A stretch of DNA of 64,000 bases from Aquiluna borgnonia (GCF_013283855.1 NZ_CP054056.1:124001-188000), one strand, 5' to 3'. Numbered from the stretch's first letter, positions 1 through 13,609 are shown. Notes: generated by a model from the letters alone, not told the origin. A program made the numbers and translations.

Positions 1-1
1 G

Positions 2-466
2 CGTGGGCAAAAACTAGTTGCCCAGAACCGCAAGGCCCGACACGACTACCACATTGAGGACGTGTATGAGGCCGGCCTTGTGCTAACCGGAACCGAGGTT
101 AAGTCCCTGAGGGCTGGCAGGGCTTCGCTGATTGATGGCTTCGCCTCAATCGAGCGCGGCGAGATCTGGTTGGAAAACGTTCACATTCCAGAGTTCTTTG
201 AGGGGTCCTGGACCAATCACTTCACTCGCAGAAAACGCAAACTTCTACTCAACCGCCAGGAGATCTACAAGCTAGCCGGCAAGGTAAAGGAATCGGGCTA
301 CACCCTGATTCCGCTGAGTCTCTACTTCAAAGACGGCTATGCCAAGGTTGAGATTGCCCTGGCTAAGGGTAAAAAGGATTACGACAAGCGTCAGACTCTC
401 AAGGAGAAAGACGCAAAGCGCGAGATGAATACCGCCATCAGGGCTCAGAAGACCAGAAACTTTTAG
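2..466 (+). CDS. smpB: SsrA-binding protein SmpB (5' partial)
   Basis: SmpB binds tmRNA and delivers it to stalled ribosomes for trans-translation. The open frame runs in from the left edge and reads [20 protein letters not shown] before the GTG at 62, so that GTG is internal and the true start lies outside the window. Family hallmarks are GTEVKSLR near the N-terminus, the central [11 protein letters not shown], and a basic C-terminal tail ([20 protein letters not shown]) that in the family mimics the tRNA anticodon arm. About 155 residues are visible, close to the full family length, so only a few residues are missing. No ssrA gene fits in the 139 nt before rpoB. Confidence 0.95.
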   Translation, partial: RGQKLVAQNRKARHDYHIEDVYEAGLVLTGTEVKSLRAGRASLIDGFASIERGEIWLENVHIPEFFEGSWTNHFTRRKRKLLLNRQEIYKLAGKVKESGYTLIPLSLYFKDGYAKVEIALAKGKKDYDKRQTLKEKDAKREMNTAIRAQKTRNF

Positions 467-501
467 GTCACAAAAAAGTAAAGTCTTTGGAAAAAATTAA
501 G

Positions 502-531
502 TTGCAGACCATAATTCGCACCCCTTAGGAT
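502..531 (+). promoter_or_regulatory. Probable promoter of rpoBC
   Basis: TTGCAG (502-507) and TAGGAT (526-531) are separated by 18 bp and form a plausible housekeeping-sigma promoter in the smpB-rpoB gap. The same TAGGAT hexamer recurs upstream of guaB and infA. It would give a leader of roughly 120 nt before the chosen rpoB start. Confidence 0.5.
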
Positions 532-659
532 TGAGGTTTGCATCCCTAACCCATGCCGAACCTCATATTGTGGTTGTTTGGCGCGTAGCAAATGGTGGCA
601 CGTAAGTGTTAGGAACGCGAATTTCCCGCCTACATCACAATTCCCTAGGGGTTATTACT

Positions 660-3600
660 TTGGCTGCTGCGAAAAACGCTAAAAAGTCCACTTCCAACTC
701 GCGCTCTGCACTGCGTCCAACCTTTGCAAAGCACCCAGACCCAATCGAGATCCCAGATCTACTCTCGCTTCAGACCGAGAGCTTTGACTGGTTGGTCGGC
801 GCACCTGCGTGGCGAGCAATCGCTGGCGATGATGCCCGCACCGGTCTGGACGAGGTGTTTGAGGAGATCAGCCCCATTGAGGACAGCTCGAACGCTGCCC
901 AGGATGCAAAGATGGGCTTGTCCTTCTCGGAGCCAATGCTGTTTGACCCGCCTTACACCCCTGATGAGTGCAAGGAGAAGGGTAAGAGCTACACCCAGCC
1001 GCTCTACATCAAGGCTGAGTTCACCAACTACCTAACCGGTGAGATCAAGAGCCAGACGGTCTTCATGGGTGACTTCCCGGTAATGACCGGCAAGGGAACC
1101 TTCATCATCAACGGCACCGAGCGTGTGGTTGTATCCCAGCTGGTTCGCTCCCCAGGTGTTTACTTCTCGGTGTCCACCAACACCACCGGTAACCTCGACG
1201 TCCGCAACAACAAGGCTCAGATCATTCCAAGCCGCGGCTCCTACCTGGAGTTCTTGACCGAGTGGGTCAAGGACGAGCGCAAGCCAGCGGCTCGCTTCGG
1301 CCAGCCAATTCTGCAGGTTCAGGTTGACCGCAAAACCAAGGTCTCGGCAACCATCTTCCTGAAGGCCCTCGGTATGACCAAGGACGAGATTCGCGCTGAG
1401 TTTGCGGACCTGAAGGCCTCGGTTGACGCCAACCCGCTGAACCTGCGTTTTGACGAGGACATCATTGAGCGCACCCTGGAGTATGACGAGTCCAAGGTCT
1501 TCGCATCCCCAATTTTGAGCAAGGAAGACGCGCTTCGCGAGGTCTACCGCAAGGTCCGCGGCGAGACCGCGGGTGCCGAGGTTGCTGAGGCTTGGTTGCG
1601 CTCCACATACTTCGAGCACAAGCGCTACAACCTTGCTCGCGTGGGTCGCCACAAGCTAAACCGCAAGCTAAACATTGAGCAGGGTGCTGACATCACCACC
1701 CTGACCCTGGCTGACATTGTGGCAACCCTGAAGTACCTGTTGCTGTTCGACATCACCTTGGCAAACGGCGTTCAGGCCACCGCGCAGAACGTTGAGTTCA
1801 CCACCAAGATGAACGGCAAGAAGGTTAGCCTCGTTGTTCGTCCTGACGACATTGACGACTTCTCCAACCGCCGCATTCGCAGCGTCGGTGAGCTGATTCA
1901 GAACCAGGTTCGCATCGGTCTTAGCCGTATGGAGCGTGTGGTTCGTGAGCGCATGTCAACCCAGGACATTGAGGCAATAACCCCTCAGACCCTGATCAAC
2001 CTGCGCCCAGTGGTTTCTGCAATCAAGGAGTTCTTCGGAGCCAGCCAGCTGTCGCAGTTCATGGACCAGAACAACCCACTGGCCGGCCTCGCTCACAAGC
2101 GTCGTCTTTCGGCACTGGGACCTGGTGGTATCGCTCGTGAGCGTGCCCAGATGGAGGTTCGTGACGTTCACCCTTCCCACTACGGTCGCATGTGTCCGGT
2201 GGAGACCCCAGAAGGTCCAAACATCGGTCTTATCGGTTCGCTAACCGCATTCAGCCGCATCAACACCTTTGGTTTCATTGAGACCCCTTACCGCATTGTC
2301 AAAAATGGCAAGGTCACCTCAAAGATCGAGTACCTGGATGCAGCCAGCGAAGACGGCAAGGTCATCGCAGCCGCTGAGACTCCGGTTACTGAAGATGGAA
2401 CCCTGATTGGCCCTCGTGCATTTGCTCGCTTCCGCGGCGACATGACTGAGGTTGCCGCTGAGGATGTGGACTACCTAGACGTATCCCCTCGCCAGCTGGC
2501 TTCGGTTTCCACCTCGCTGATTCCGTTCCTTGAGCACGACGACTCTTCTCGTGCGCTGATGGGTGCAAACATGCAGCGTCAGGCAGTTCCACTGCTGCGC
2601 GCCGAGAGCCCATTTGTTGGAACCGGTATGGAGCGCATCGCTGCGATTGACTCGGGAGCCGTTGTGGTTGCCGATGCAGCCGGTGTGGTTGAGGAAATCG
2701 ATGCAGACAACATCACCGTGATGAACGACGATGGTTCTCGCTCGAGCTACCTGCTGCGCAAGTTTGACCGCTCGAACCAGGGCACCGCAATCAACCAGCG
2801 CGCAATCGTGAGCGTTGGAGACCGAATTGAGGTTGGCACCGTGCTGGCCGATGGTCCTTCCACCGAGAACGGTGAACTGGCGCTCGGTAAGAACTTGCTC
2901 GTGGCATTCATGCCTTGGGAGGGTTACAACTTCGAAGACGCAATCATCCTGAGCCAGGAGATTGTGAAGCACGACGTGCTTTCCTCAATCCACATTGAGG
3001 AGTACGAGGTTGATGCTCGCGACACCAAGCTGGGACCAGAGGAAATTACTGCTGACCTGCCAAACATCTCAGTCGAGGCGCTGGCCCAGCTGGATGAGAA
3101 CGGCATCATCCGCATTGGTGCCGAGGTTCGTCCGGGAGACATTCTGGTTGGAAAGGTAACCCCTAAGGGTGAGACTGAGCTTTCCGCTGAAGAGCGCCTA
3201 CTGCGCGCTATCTTCAACGAGAAGAGCCGCGAGGTTCGCGACACCAGCTTGAAGGTTCCTCACGGCGAGCAGGGCACCATCATTGGCGTCAAGGTATTTG
3301 ACGCCGAGCAGGGTGACGAGCTGGGTGCTGGCGTTAACAAGCGCGTTGTGGTTTACATCGCTCAGAAGCGCAAGATCACCGAGGGTGACAAGCTTGCTGG
3401 CCGCCACGGAAACAAGGGTGTTATCGCCAAGATTCTGCCAGTTGAGGACATGCCGTTCATGGAGGATGGAACTCCGGTTGACATCGTTCTGAACCCGCTG
3501 GGTATTCCTGGCCGCATGAACTTCGGACAGGTTCTGGAGTCTCACCTCGGTTGGGCTTGCCGCCAGGGTTGGGATGTCAAGGGCGTTGCCAAGTGGGCAG

Positions 3601-4277
3601 ACAACATGGCCAAGGAGCTCTACTCGGCTGAGGCTGGCACCAAGGTTGCCACCCCGGTATTCGATGGTGCGACCAAGAACCAGGTTGCTGGGATTTTGGA
3701 CCACACCCTGGTTGGCGAAAATGGCAAGCGCCTCATCGACTCCAGCGGTAAGGCACGTCTGTTCGATGGCCGCTCCGGTGAGCCATTCCCAGAGCCAATC
3801 GCTGTCGGTGTGAAGTACATGCTGAAGCTCCACCACTTGGTTGACGACAAGATTCACGCTCGTTCGACCGGTCCTTACTCCATGATTACTCAGCAGCCAC
3901 TTGGTGGTAAGGCTCAGTTCGGTGGCCAGCGCTTTGGTGAGATGGAAGTTTGGGCACTGCAGGCCTACGGTGCTGCGCACACCCTCCAGGAGCTATTGAC
4001 CATCAAGTCCGATGACATCGCAGGTCGCGTTCGCACCTACGAAGCCATCGTCAAGGGTGACAACATTCAGGCCCCCGGTATCCCAGAGTCCTTCCGCGTT
4101 CTAGCCAAGGAAATGCAGTCCCTCGGCCTAAACGTTGAGGTGCTGGACGGTGAGGGTCGAGTCGTGGTTCTCAAGGACGAAGAGTTCGAGACCGATCGCG
4201 CCGCCGAGGAGTTGGGCATCAACCTATCTCGCAACGAGAACCTCGCTGCCGAGACCGACTTCAACACCTACCAGTAA
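660..4277 (+). CDS. rpoB: RNA polymerase beta subunit
   Basis: Catalytic beta subunit of RNA polymerase. The open frame extends up to a GTG at 606, but I choose the TTG at 660 because it gives [10 protein letters not shown], the usual Microbacteriaceae N-terminus, and has TAGGGG upstream. This gives 1205 aa. The rifampicin region is [13 protein letters not shown] at residues 460-472, followed by [12 protein letters not shown]. Residues D469, H479 and S484 correspond to E. coli D516, H526 and S531 and are all the sensitive type. Other hallmarks are [16 protein letters not shown], the active-site region GRHGNKGVI, and the C-terminal [19 protein letters not shown]. It lies 36 nt upstream of rpoC, with which it should be co-transcribed. 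Confidence 0.98.
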   Translation: MAAAKNAKKSTSNSRSALRPTFAKHPDPIEIPDLLSLQTESFDWLVGAPAWRAIAGDDARTGLDEVFEEISPIEDSSNAAQDAKMGLSFSEPMLFDPPYTPDECKEKGKSYTQPLYIKAEFTNYLTGEIKSQTVFMGDFPVMTGKGTFIINGTERVVVSQLVRSPGVYFSVSTNTTGNLDVRNNKAQIIPSRGSYLEFLTEWVKDERKPAARFGQPILQVQVDRKTKVSATIFLKALGMTKDEIRAEFADLKASVDANPLNLRFDEDIIERTLEYDESKVFASPILSKEDALREVYRKVRGETAGAEVAEAWLRSTYFEHKRYNLARVGRHKLNRKLNIEQGADITTLTLADIVATLKYLLLFDITLANGVQATAQNVEFTTKMNGKKVSLVVRPDDIDDFSNRRIRSVGELIQNQVRIGLSRMERVVRERMSTQDIEAITPQTLINLRPVVSAIKEFFGASQLSQFMDQNNPLAGLAHKRRLSALGPGGIARERAQMEVRDVHPSHYGRMCPVETPEGPNIGLIGSLTAFSRINTFGFIETPYRIVKNGKVTSKIEYLDAASEDGKVIAAAETPVTEDGTLIGPRAFARFRGDMTEVAAEDVDYLDVSPRQLASVSTSLIPFLEHDDSSRALMGANMQRQAVPLLRAESPFVGTGMERIAAIDSGAVVVADAAGVVEEIDADNITVMNDDGSRSSYLLRKFDRSNQGTAINQRAIVSVGDRIEVGTVLADGPSTENGELALGKNLLVAFMPWEGYNFEDAIILSQEIVKHDVLSSIHIEEYEVDARDTKLGPEEITADLPNISVEALAQLDENGIIRIGAEVRPGDILVGKVTPKGETELSAEERLLRAIFNEKSREVRDTSLKVPHGEQGTIIGVKVFDAEQGDELGAGVNKRVVVYIAQKRKITEGDKLAGRHGNKGVIAKILPVEDMPFMEDGTPVDIVLNPLGIPGRMNFGQVLESHLGWACRQGWDVKGVAKWADNMAKELYSAEAGTKVATPVFDGATKNQVAGILDHTLVGENGKRLIDSSGKARLFDGRSGEPFPEPIAVGVKYMLKLHHLVDDKIHARSTGPYSMITQQPLGGKAQFGGQRFGEMEVWALQAYGAAHTLQELLTIKSDDIAGRVRTYEAIVKGDNIQAPGIPESFRVLAKEMQSLGLNVEVLDGEGRVVVLKDEEFETDRAAEELGINLSRNENLAAETDFNTYQ

Positions 4278-4313
4278 CCCGATAAAGAATCTGAATAAGG
4301 AAAAACTAACGAA

Positions 4314-7300
4314 ATGTCAGTAAGAGTAGAAAACTTCAGTGCCCTTCGGGTTGGTCTTGCAACTTCCGAGGACATCCGCTCCTGGTCCTCAGGCGAGGTA
4401 AAGAAGCCTGAGACCATCAACTACAGAACCCTAAAGCCCGAGAAGGACGGACTGTTCTGCGAGAAGATCTTTGGTCCCACCAAGGACTGGGAGTGCTCGT
4501 GCGGTAAGTACAAGCGCGTCCGCTTTAAGGGAATCGTCTGTGAGCGCTGTGGCGTTGAGGTAACCAAGTCCTCGGTTCGCCGTGAGCGCATGGGCCACAT
4601 CGAGCTTGCCGCTCCAGTGACCCACATCTGGTACTTCAAGGGTGTTCCTTCTCGCCTGGGCTACCTGCTCAACATGGCGCCAAAGGACCTCGAGAAGATC
4701 ATTTACTTCGCCGCTTACCGCGTCATGGACATTGACCACGAGCTCAAGGACGGCGAGTACGACTTAGTTCGCGAGGAGTACGTCTCCCGCATTCGCTCGC
4801 TGGTTGACGCTCGCGACGAGGAGTTCGAGGCTGCTGCAGGTGCAGAGCTAGCTGAACTTCGTGAGCTTGGCCTTGAGCTTCAGGTCTCCAACAAGTTCTG
4901 GGAGACCCCGCGCTGGGTTGAGAAGCAGTTTGCTAAGACCGTTGAGCAGCTGATCATGGCTGAGGAGAAGGATGCCGACGCATTCTGGTCCGCTCGCGCG
5001 CTAGCCCAGGAGACTGATGAGGAGCAGGACGACGCAGTTGTCCGCACCGCGGATGAGACCAAGAAGATCAAGAAGCTCATGGCGGACTTCAAGAAGAAGA
5101 CCGACAAGATCGTTCGCGAGTACGCTCGTCTGGAGCGCCCATCCAACCTCCACAAGGAGCAGTTGGCATGGCGCATGTTCTTGAACGCTTCGGTTGGCCA
5201 GCTTTTGCCAAACGACGTTGTCTTTGACCACTTCGACTACTACTTCTCTGACTACATCATCACCGAGATCGGTGCTGAGGCAGTGCTGCAGGTATTGGCC
5301 GCGTTCGATCTCGAGGGTGCTGCTGCAGAGCTGCGCGCCGAGATCGCAACCACCAAGGGCTCAAAGCAGACTCAGGCCATCAAGCGTCTTAAGGTAGTGA
5401 ACAGCTTCCTGTCCTCCGGGACCCCGCCAACCTCAATGGTGCTCTCGGTGCTGCCGGTGCTACCTCCTGAGATTCGCCCGATGGTTCAGCTGGACGGTGG
5501 CCGCTTTGCGACCTCTGACCTAAACGACCTCTACCGCCGCGTGATCAACCGCAACAACCGCCTAAAGCGCTTTGTTGACCTCGGAGCGGTACCAAAGACC
5601 ATTTTGAACAACGAGAAGCGCATGCTTCAGGAGGCTGTGGACGCACTGTTTGACAACGGTCGCCGCGGTCGTGCCGTTACCGGAACCGGTAACCGTGCAC
5701 TGAAGTCACTCTCTGACCTACTCAAGGGTAAGCAGGGTCGTTTCCGTCAGAACCTTCTGGGTAAGCGCGTTGACTACTCGGGTCGTTCGGTAATCGTGGT
5801 TGGTCCTCAGCTGAAGCTGCACCAGTGTGGTCTTCCAAAGCTGATGGCTCTTGAGCTCTTCAAGCCGTTTGTGATGAAGCGTTTGGTGGACCTGGGTCTA
5901 GCCCAGAACATCAAGAGCGCAAAGCGCATGGTTGAGCGTTCACGCCCACAGGTTTGGGGTGTCCTCGAAGAGGTCATCCGCGAGCGTCCAGTGCTACTGA
6001 ACCGTGCACCAACCCTGCACCGCCTAGGTATTCAGGCCTTTGAGCCGGTACTGGTTGAGGGTAAGGCAATTCAGCTGCACCCGCTGGTCTGTACCGCGTT
6101 CAACGCTGACTTCGATGGTGACCAGATGGCTGTCCACCTGCCGCTTTCGGTTGAGGCTCAGGCTGAGGCCCGCATCTTGATGCTCGCTTCGAACAACATT
6201 CTGAAGCCTTCGGATGGTCGCCCAGTTGCCACCCCAACCCAGGACATGATCATCGGTCTGTTCCACCTGACCGCAGAAGTTCCTGGCGGCAAGGGTGAGG
6301 GTTCGGCTTTCACCTCGATGGCTGAGGCTCAGATGGCGTTTGACCTGCACCACCTAGACCTAGGTGCCAAGGTTCGCATTCGCCTGGAGGGTGAGTTGAA
6401 GGAGACTACCTTCGGTCGCGCTCTATTCAACGAGACCCTGCCAGAGGCTTACCCATACGTTGAGATGCAGGTCGGCAAGAAGCAGCTCGGTCAGATCGTT
6501 TCCGATCTGGTTGAGATGTTCAGCCGCACCGAGGTAGCTCAGGCACTGGACAAGCTGAAGGATGCAGGTTTCTACTGGGCAACCCGCTCAGGTGTTTCCA
6601 TGTCCATCTCCGATGCAAACTTCGACCCCAAGGGCGAGTTTGACAAGGAGCGCGCAACCCGCATTCTCAAGGCTGAGAAGGCTCACACCAAGATTCAGGA
6701 AGCCTTCGACAATGGTTTGAAGTCTGACCTGGAGCGTCGTGACGAGCTGGGTGCGCTGTGGTTCAAGGAGACCAACGAAATTCAGAAGCTGCTACAGGAA
6801 TCGATCCCACACGACAACGCCATCTACAAGATGGTTACCTCGGGTGCTCGCGGTAACTGGCTGCAGATTCGTTCCATCATGGGTATGCGTGGACCGGTTG
6901 CCACCTCCTCCGGTGACTTCGCTCCGATGCCTGTGAAGGGTAACTACCTGCTGGGCCTAACCCCGCACGAGTACTTCATCAACGCCACCGGTGCCCGTAA
7001 GGGTAACGCTGACACCGCCATGAAGACTGCGGCCGCTGGTTACCTAACTCGCCGTCTGGTTGACGTGGCTCAGGATGTCATCATCCAGATCGATGACTGT
7101 GGCACCAGCCGCGGTCTAGAGAAGGACCTGCTGGACGACGACCAGGTAGAGCTATCGATCGTGGGCCGCACCAACCTCGCTGACGTCAAGGTTGGCAAGG
7201 ACGTGCTGGTCAAGGCCGGCGAGAACATCGACCACGCCACCGTGCGCAGACTGAAGGAAGCTGGCGTTGAGACCATCAACGTTCGTTCCGTTCTGACCTG

Positions 7301-8492
7301 TGAGGCTGAGGCTGGCATCTGTGCTCAGTGCTACGGCGTATCGCTTGCTACCAACCAGAAGGTAACCGTCGGTGAGGCCATCGGTATCATCGCCGCACAG
7401 TCGATCGGTGAGCCTGGAACTCAGCTGACCATGCGTACCTTCCACACCGGTGGTGCCGCATCCGAGGCTAAGAAGCAGACCATTTTGAAGTCCATCGGTG
7501 GTCAGAAGGTTCGTGTTGAGCGTCTGATCTCCTATGACATCACCCAGGGTCTAAACGGTGTTACCGACCTGCTTGAGGCCCGCGTTGGTTGGCGTCAAGC
7601 TGGCAAGGTTGCAGTTATGGCCTTCTGGAACGGAAAGGTCGACATCATCGAGAAGGTCTCCGCCACCGGCGCAAAGAGCTTCGATGTCTACGTCCGCCCA
7701 CAGGGTGAGGCTGCGGAGAAGGAAGCTGAGTCTTTGGCTCTGCAGTACAGCTTCTCCCGCACCGCTTCCAAGACCTTCAAGAAGCTAAGCCCATACCTCC
7801 CAATCACCACCGTCACCAACATCGGTGACCTGGTTGTCGAGAAGGGTCAGGTCGTTGAGGCCGGAGACTACATCGTGGATGGAACCCCAATTCCTCACGA
7901 GGTGCTGATGATCAAGGGTGCTCGTGAAGCAGCAGCCGAGATCATTCGCGGTGTCCAGGCGATCTACGGCTCCCAGGGTGTTCCGCTGCACGACAAGCAC
8001 CTCGAGGTGATTGTTCGTCAGATGCTGAACAAGGTAACCGTCATCGACTCCGGCGACACCGAAATGCTGCCGGGTGAGATCATCGACCGCCAGCGCTTCG
8101 CAGTTCAGAACCGTGCAGCTGTTGCTCAGGGCCTAAAGCCTGCGTCAGCTCGTCAAGAGGTGATGGGTATGACCCGTGCATCGCTTGCTGCTCAGTCTTG
8201 GCTGTCTGCCGCTTCGTTCCAGGAGACCACCCGAGTTCTAACTCAGGCCGCTCTGGACCGCCGCGAAGACCGCCTGGTTGGACTGAAGGAGAACGTCATC
8301 ATCGGAAAGCTAATCCCAGCCGGAACCGGTCTGCTAGCTCACCGCGACTTCGAGGTGGACGGCACCGAAGAGGCCAAGGCAGAGCGCTACCCGAACCGTA
8401 TCTGGTCGGATGCATCGTTCGATGACGCTGACCTGAGCTCTCAAGAGCTGTCGATGTCAATCGCAGATCCGTTCTCAATCGACGAGAACTAA
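4314..8492 (+). CDS. rpoC: RNA polymerase beta' subunit
   Basis: Beta' subunit, which carries the catalytic Mg2+. The NADFDGDQM motif places the three aspartates at D599, D601 and D603. The N-terminal zinc site is C61, C63, C76 and C79, and the second zinc site is C929, C996, C1003 and C1006. The protein is 1392 aa, longer than the roughly 1300 aa I expect for actinobacteria. Much of the excess lies in the charged, probably helical segment at about residues 140-365, between the zipper/lid region and LKRLKVV. The start ATG follows AGGAAAAACTAACGAA. The gene ends before a strong hairpin terminator. Confidence 0.98.
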   Translation: MSVRVENFSALRVGLATSEDIRSWSSGEVKKPETINYRTLKPEKDGLFCEKIFGPTKDWECSCGKYKRVRFKGIVCERCGVEVTKSSVRRERMGHIELAAPVTHIWYFKGVPSRLGYLLNMAPKDLEKIIYFAAYRVMDIDHELKDGEYDLVREEYVSRIRSLVDARDEEFEAAAGAELAELRELGLELQVSNKFWETPRWVEKQFAKTVEQLIMAEEKDADAFWSARALAQETDEEQDDAVVRTADETKKIKKLMADFKKKTDKIVREYARLERPSNLHKEQLAWRMFLNASVGQLLPNDVVFDHFDYYFSDYIITEIGAEAVLQVLAAFDLEGAAAELRAEIATTKGSKQTQAIKRLKVVNSFLSSGTPPTSMVLSVLPVLPPEIRPMVQLDGGRFATSDLNDLYRRVINRNNRLKRFVDLGAVPKTILNNEKRMLQEAVDALFDNGRRGRAVTGTGNRALKSLSDLLKGKQGRFRQNLLGKRVDYSGRSVIVVGPQLKLHQCGLPKLMALELFKPFVMKRLVDLGLAQNIKSAKRMVERSRPQVWGVLEEVIRERPVLLNRAPTLHRLGIQAFEPVLVEGKAIQLHPLVCTAFNADFDGDQMAVHLPLSVEAQAEARILMLASNNILKPSDGRPVATPTQDMIIGLFHLTAEVPGGKGEGSAFTSMAEAQMAFDLHHLDLGAKVRIRLEGELKETTFGRALFNETLPEAYPYVEMQVGKKQLGQIVSDLVEMFSRTEVAQALDKLKDAGFYWATRSGVSMSISDANFDPKGEFDKERATRILKAEKAHTKIQEAFDNGLKSDLERRDELGALWFKETNEIQKLLQESIPHDNAIYKMVTSGARGNWLQIRSIMGMRGPVATSSGDFAPMPVKGNYLLGLTPHEYFINATGARKGNADTAMKTAAAGYLTRRLVDVAQDVIIQIDDCGTSRGLEKDLLDDDQVELSIVGRTNLADVKVGKDVLVKAGENIDHATVRRLKEAGVETINVRSVLTCEAEAGICAQCYGVSLATNQKVTVGEAIGIIAAQSIGEPGTQLTMRTFHTGGAASEAKKQTILKSIGGQKVRVERLISYDITQGLNGVTDLLEARVGWRQAGKVAVMAFWNGKVDIIEKVSATGAKSFDVYVRPQGEAAEKEAESLALQYSFSRTASKTFKKLSPYLPITTVTNIGDLVVEKGQVVEAGDYIVDGTPIPHEVLMIKGAREAAAEIIRGVQAIYGSQGVPLHDKHLEVIVRQMLNKVTVIDSGDTEMLPGEIIDRQRFAVQNRAAVAQGLKPASARQEVMGMTRASLAAQSWLSAASFQETTRVLTQAALDRREDRLVGLKENVIIGKLIPAGTGLLAHRDFEVDGTEEAKAERYPNRIWSDASFDDADLSSQELSMSIADPFSIDEN

Positions 8493-8508
8493 CGCTTCAA
8501 AAAAGGGG

Positions 8509-8541
8509 AACGCCTACCGGTTACGGTAGGCGTTTTTCTTT
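8509..8541 (+). terminator. Rho-independent terminator of rpoBC
   Basis: A perfect 10-bp stem, AACGCCTACC (8509-8518) with GGTAGGCGTT (8525-8534), has a 6-nt loop and is followed by TTTCTTT. It separates rpoBC from the downstream protease gene. Confidence 0.9.
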
Positions 8542-8576
8542 GCTAATTTTGGGTTGAAATTCATACGGGGGTAGTG

Positions 8577-10406
8577 ATGAAGCGTTTTATTTCCATGGCA
8601 CTGGCAGCACTTTTGCTCGCTGGCTTTCAGAGTCAGGGAGCAACGGCGGCAACTGTGACCAAGGTCCAGTTTGTGGCGGGGTTTTCGGGAACCAACGTAA
8701 AACTTAGTTCTAGCCAAGCAGCACTAATCAAAAAAGCTTGGAGCAAATATCCGCTGGCCGAAACCGTTCATTGCTTGGCCCTGGTTCAAAAGTCCAAGGA
8801 CACTGTGTACGCCAGGGCTCGAGCAAAAAGCGCCTGCGACTATCTCAAAAAATTGGATGGCGATCTGAGAACGTTCGTCATTACCGCAGACACCAATTTA
8901 GCCAAGGACTCAGGTCAGATAGAACTGCAGTTCCGCTGGTCGACCACTACTGCTAATCAACCGGCCGTGAAAATGGTTGAGACCGAAGCCATTACTTTCA
9001 AAATCAACCCGAACTACCAGGTTGGAAAACCCTGCGGAGGCGGCTTTGGCTGGCAGGTGCTGGGCAATGATGCCCAGGGCAAGCCGGCTTACTTGAAGTG
9101 TGCGATGAAATCGGGGGGTAGCGGTCTGTTCCAATTGGACAGCTCAATGCCAAAAATCGACCCGGTTACTCGCAAACCCCTGGTACCGGAAACTGTGCCA
9201 ACCAAATCCCTTTTTGGCTACTCGCCAAATCTTTACATCGTCCCCAAGGTGGTCACCACCGCTCCCAAAACAACTTTGTCCGCAGGTTCCTTCACGGACT
9301 ACTCAAAGTGCAAGGTGGCCGCAGGTGACGATGGTTCGCTCGACAAAGGATTTGGTTTTCCATTGCCAGAGCTTCGTGCGGACCTAAAACCCAACTTCAA
9401 GATTCTTGTGATTCCGGTTCAATTCACCGACCACTTGACCAAAAACAAACCCGCCGATGACATGGGTGACGTGGTTTCGGCGCTCACAAACTTCTACACT
9501 CGCGCCTCCAGCGTTCCGGTTAGTTTTGACTGGACCATCCCGGACTCCTATTACCAAATGGGTAAGTCGATTGACTCCTTCAAGCTTGGGATTGAGTTCG
9601 ACAAAACTTTCAACACCGACTTTTGGACCAACTACCGTAAGTACCTGCAGGCGGCCATTGATTTGGTCGATAAGGACTACGACTTTTCAAAATACGATGC
9701 TGTGATCATTGAAGAGCCAAGGACCGTCACGGATGCGGAACACGGAATGTTTATTCCGCATGCCCCGGGCAAAGCAGGCGAAAGTGACGGACTCTACTCG
9801 GATGAAGGTCAAATTCTCAATCTGTTAGTCACTGGCAATGATGAGAGTCGAGATGTTCCAAACTGGCTGCACGAATTTGGCCACCTTTTCGGACTACCTG
9901 ACAGAAACTGGCAGGTTGGCTCCAAGAATGGGTTTGATCTTATGTGGGGTTGGTATGGCTCGCCCGAACTTGCAGCTTGGAACCGTTGGCTGCTGGGCGT
10001 GCTGAAGGATTCACAGGTTGATTGCAAGACTGATCAAGAATCATCGATTCACCTAGTTCAACCGGTTGCGTGGGTTGGTGATTACAAAAAGGCTGTGGTC
10101 ATACCGGTTTCAGATCACGAGGTCATCGTTGTGGAATCAAGGCGTCGCCAGGGCTATGACGCCCTGTTCGGTAAGGAGTCGGAGGGCGCTTACGCCTACC
10201 GAATTGACACTTCGGCCAAGATCTATTCACCCGACACGAAAAAACCAGTAGACGTTTTGGCCCCCAAGCGAAGCAAGCCGATTATGGACTGGGCGTTGGA
10301 CGCAGCGCTTGACCCAGGTGAGTCCGTGTCCTCAGATGGATGGAAGATTGAGGTCCTTGAGTCCGGGGCCTTTGGCGATGTCATTAAGGTGTCCAAAGTC
10401 AACTAA
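8577..10406 (+). CDS. Secreted M6-like zinc metalloprotease
   Basis: Predicted exported protein of 609 aa. The N-terminus MKRFISMALAALLLAGFQ, ending near GATAA, is a Sec signal peptide. At residues 432-442 it has HEFGHLFGLPD, the HExxHxxGxxD zinc signature of the metzincin-like M6 peptidase group (immune inhibitor A relatives), with E433 as predicted general base. A segment near residues 78-92 (YARARAKSACDYLKKL) resembles the RAxxVxxYL helix of OmpA-like domains seen in other actinobacterial secreted proteins; this is inference. Six cysteines could form disulfides. I choose the ATG because GGGGG lies 5 nt upstream; the GTG three bases earlier is too close. It has no partner gene. It is richer in AAA, TTT and GAA-type codons than its highly expressed neighbours. 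Its substrate is unknown. Confidence 0.75.
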   Translation: MKRFISMALAALLLAGFQSQGATAATVTKVQFVAGFSGTNVKLSSSQAALIKKAWSKYPLAETVHCLALVQKSKDTVYARARAKSACDYLKKLDGDLRTFVITADTNLAKDSGQIELQFRWSTTTANQPAVKMVETEAITFKINPNYQVGKPCGGGFGWQVLGNDAQGKPAYLKCAMKSGGSGLFQLDSSMPKIDPVTRKPLVPETVPTKSLFGYSPNLYIVPKVVTTAPKTTLSAGSFTDYSKCKVAAGDDGSLDKGFGFPLPELRADLKPNFKILVIPVQFTDHLTKNKPADDMGDVVSALTNFYTRASSVPVSFDWTIPDSYYQMGKSIDSFKLGIEFDKTFNTDFWTNYRKYLQAAIDLVDKDYDFSKYDAVIIEEPRTVTDAEHGMFIPHAPGKAGESDGLYSDEGQILNLLVTGNDESRDVPNWLHEFGHLFGLPDRNWQVGSKNGFDLMWGWYGSPELAAWNRWLLGVLKDSQVDCKTDQESSIHLVQPVAWVGDYKKAVVIPVSDHEVIVVESRRRQGYDALFGKESEGAYAYRIDTSAKIYSPDTKKPVDVLAPKRSKPIMDWALDAALDPGESVSSDGWKIEVLESGAFGDVIKVSKVN

Positions 10407-10413
10407 AAACTAT

Positions 10414-10443
10414 TTGACCACCCGTCACTAATGAATGTATGCT
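10414..10443 (+). promoter_or_regulatory. Promoter of the str operon
   Basis: TTGACC (10414-10419) and TATGCT (10438-10443) with an 18-bp spacer form one of the best promoters in the window. It sits just after the protease stop codon and about 120 nt upstream of rpsL, whose GTG start has AAGGAG. Confidence 0.7.
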
Positions 10444-10566
10444 TGGCGAGGTTCGTGTGAAGACGCGAATTAGGCCCAGAACCTCTTGTCGCTGAGGCGG
10501 GGTCAAAAATCTTCGGAAACTGTGCAGATTCCTGCGCGCCGAAGGAAGCCTAAATAAGGAGAAATA

Positions 10567-10938
10567 GTGCCAACAATTCAGCAGTTGGTTCGCAAGGGTA
10601 GGAGCCCGAAGGTCACTAAGACCAAGGCACCTGCACTGAAGGCAAACCCACAGCAGCGTGGCGTGTGTACCCGCGTGTACACCACCACCCCTAAGAAGCC
10701 AAACTCTGCGCTTCGTAAGGTAGCTCGTGTGAAGTTGTCCAACGGTGTGGAAGTAACCGCCTACATCCCGGGCGAGGGCCACAACCTGCAGGAGCACTCG
10801 ATGGTGCTTGTCCGCGGTGGCCGTGTTAAGGACCTACCAGGTGTTCGCTACAAGATCGTTCGTGGCGCACTAGACACCCAGGCAGTAAAGAACCGTAAGC
10901 AGGCTCGCAGCCAATACGGTGCAAAGAAGGGTAAGTAA
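10567..10938 (+). CDS. rpsL: 30S ribosomal protein S12
   Basis: Decoding-centre protein of 123 aa with a GTG start preceded by AAGGAGAAATA. The streptomycin-determining positions are the sensitive type: K43 in [12 protein letters not shown] and K88 in [12 protein letters not shown]. It is the first gene of the str operon and lies 4 nt before rpsG, so the two are probably translationally linked. Confidence 0.98.
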   Translation: MPTIQQLVRKGRSPKVTKTKAPALKANPQQRGVCTRVYTTTPKKPNSALRKVARVKLSNGVEVTAYIPGEGHNLQEHSMVLVRGGRVKDLPGVRYKIVRGALDTQAVKNRKQARSQYGAKKGK

Positions 10939-10942
10939 TTAG

Positions 10943-11413
10943 ATGCCACGTAAAGGCCCAGTCGCTAAGCGTCCAGTCGTATCCGACCCGGTTTACGGCT
11001 CACCAGTAGTTTCCCAGCTGGTCAACAAGATCTTGCTTCACGGCAAGAAGAGCTTGGCTGAAGCAATCGTTTACGGTGCCCTAGAGGGCACCAACCGCAA
11101 GAACGGTGACGACCCAGTGGTAACCCTCAAGAAGGCACTGGACAACATTCGTCCAACCGTTGAGGTTCGCTCCCGTCGCGTTGGTGGTTCCACCTACCAG
11201 GTTCCAGTTGAGGTTAAGAGCCACCGTGCCAACACCTTGGCTATGCGCTGGTTGGTCAGCTACGCCAAGAACCGTCGCGAGAAGACCATGACCGAGCGTC
11301 TAATGAACGAGATCCTCGATGCATCCAACGGCCTAGGTGCTGCTGTGAAGCGTCGTGAGGACACTCACAAGATGGCAGAGTCCAACAAGGCCTTCGCACA
11401 CTACCGCTGGTAA
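10943..11413 (+). CDS. rpsG: 30S ribosomal protein S7
   Basis: Nucleates assembly of the 16S rRNA 3' domain and contacts E-site tRNA. It is 156 aa, the normal bacterial length. It starts [12 protein letters not shown], has the conserved [19 protein letters not shown] block, and ends with [14 protein letters not shown]. It follows rpsL directly and is separated from fusA by a 93-nt gap holding a large stem-loop. Confidence 0.98.
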   Translation: MPRKGPVAKRPVVSDPVYGSPVVSQLVNKILLHGKKSLAEAIVYGALEGTNRKNGDDPVVTLKKALDNIRPTVEVRSRRVGGSTYQVPVEVKSHRANTLAMRWLVSYAKNRREKTMTERLMNEILDASNGLGAAVKRREDTHKMAESNKAFAHYRW

Positions 11414-11421
11414 TCCAGCAA

Positions 11422-11464
11422 GCATCCGCCAGAGCTGTTTACCCAGCGTTTCACTGGCGGATGT
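11422..11464 (+). other. Stem-loop between rpsG and fusA
   Basis: GCATCCGCCAG (11422-11432) pairs with CTGGCGGATGT (11454-11464, closing with a G-U pair). Inside it a second helix is possible, GCTG (11434-11437) with CAGC (11444-11447). No uridine run follows, so it is not a standard terminator. It could be an attenuator, a processing site or an mRNA-stability element. The base pairing is seen; the role is inference. Confidence 0.55.
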
Positions 11465-11506
11465 ATTCATTAACCAGATAAACAAACTCAAACTTCGGAG
11501 GACACC

Positions 11507-13609
<2,103 letters not shown>

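Noticed and set aside
467-605. Possible ssrA (tmRNA) gene after smpB
   Set aside because: The gap is 139 nt, far too short, and holds no tRNA-like end or tag reading frame.
3198-3980. 260-codon open frame on the reverse strand inside rpoB
   Set aside because: Shadow of the rpoB codon pattern; no family motif, no RBS, and it fully overlaps a certain gene.
8514-8717. 67-codon reverse frame with several Cys upstream of the protease
   Set aside because: It covers the rpoC terminator and the protease signal peptide; the Cys spacing (CRRC, CCQC) fits no zinc-ribbon family I know and there is no RBS.
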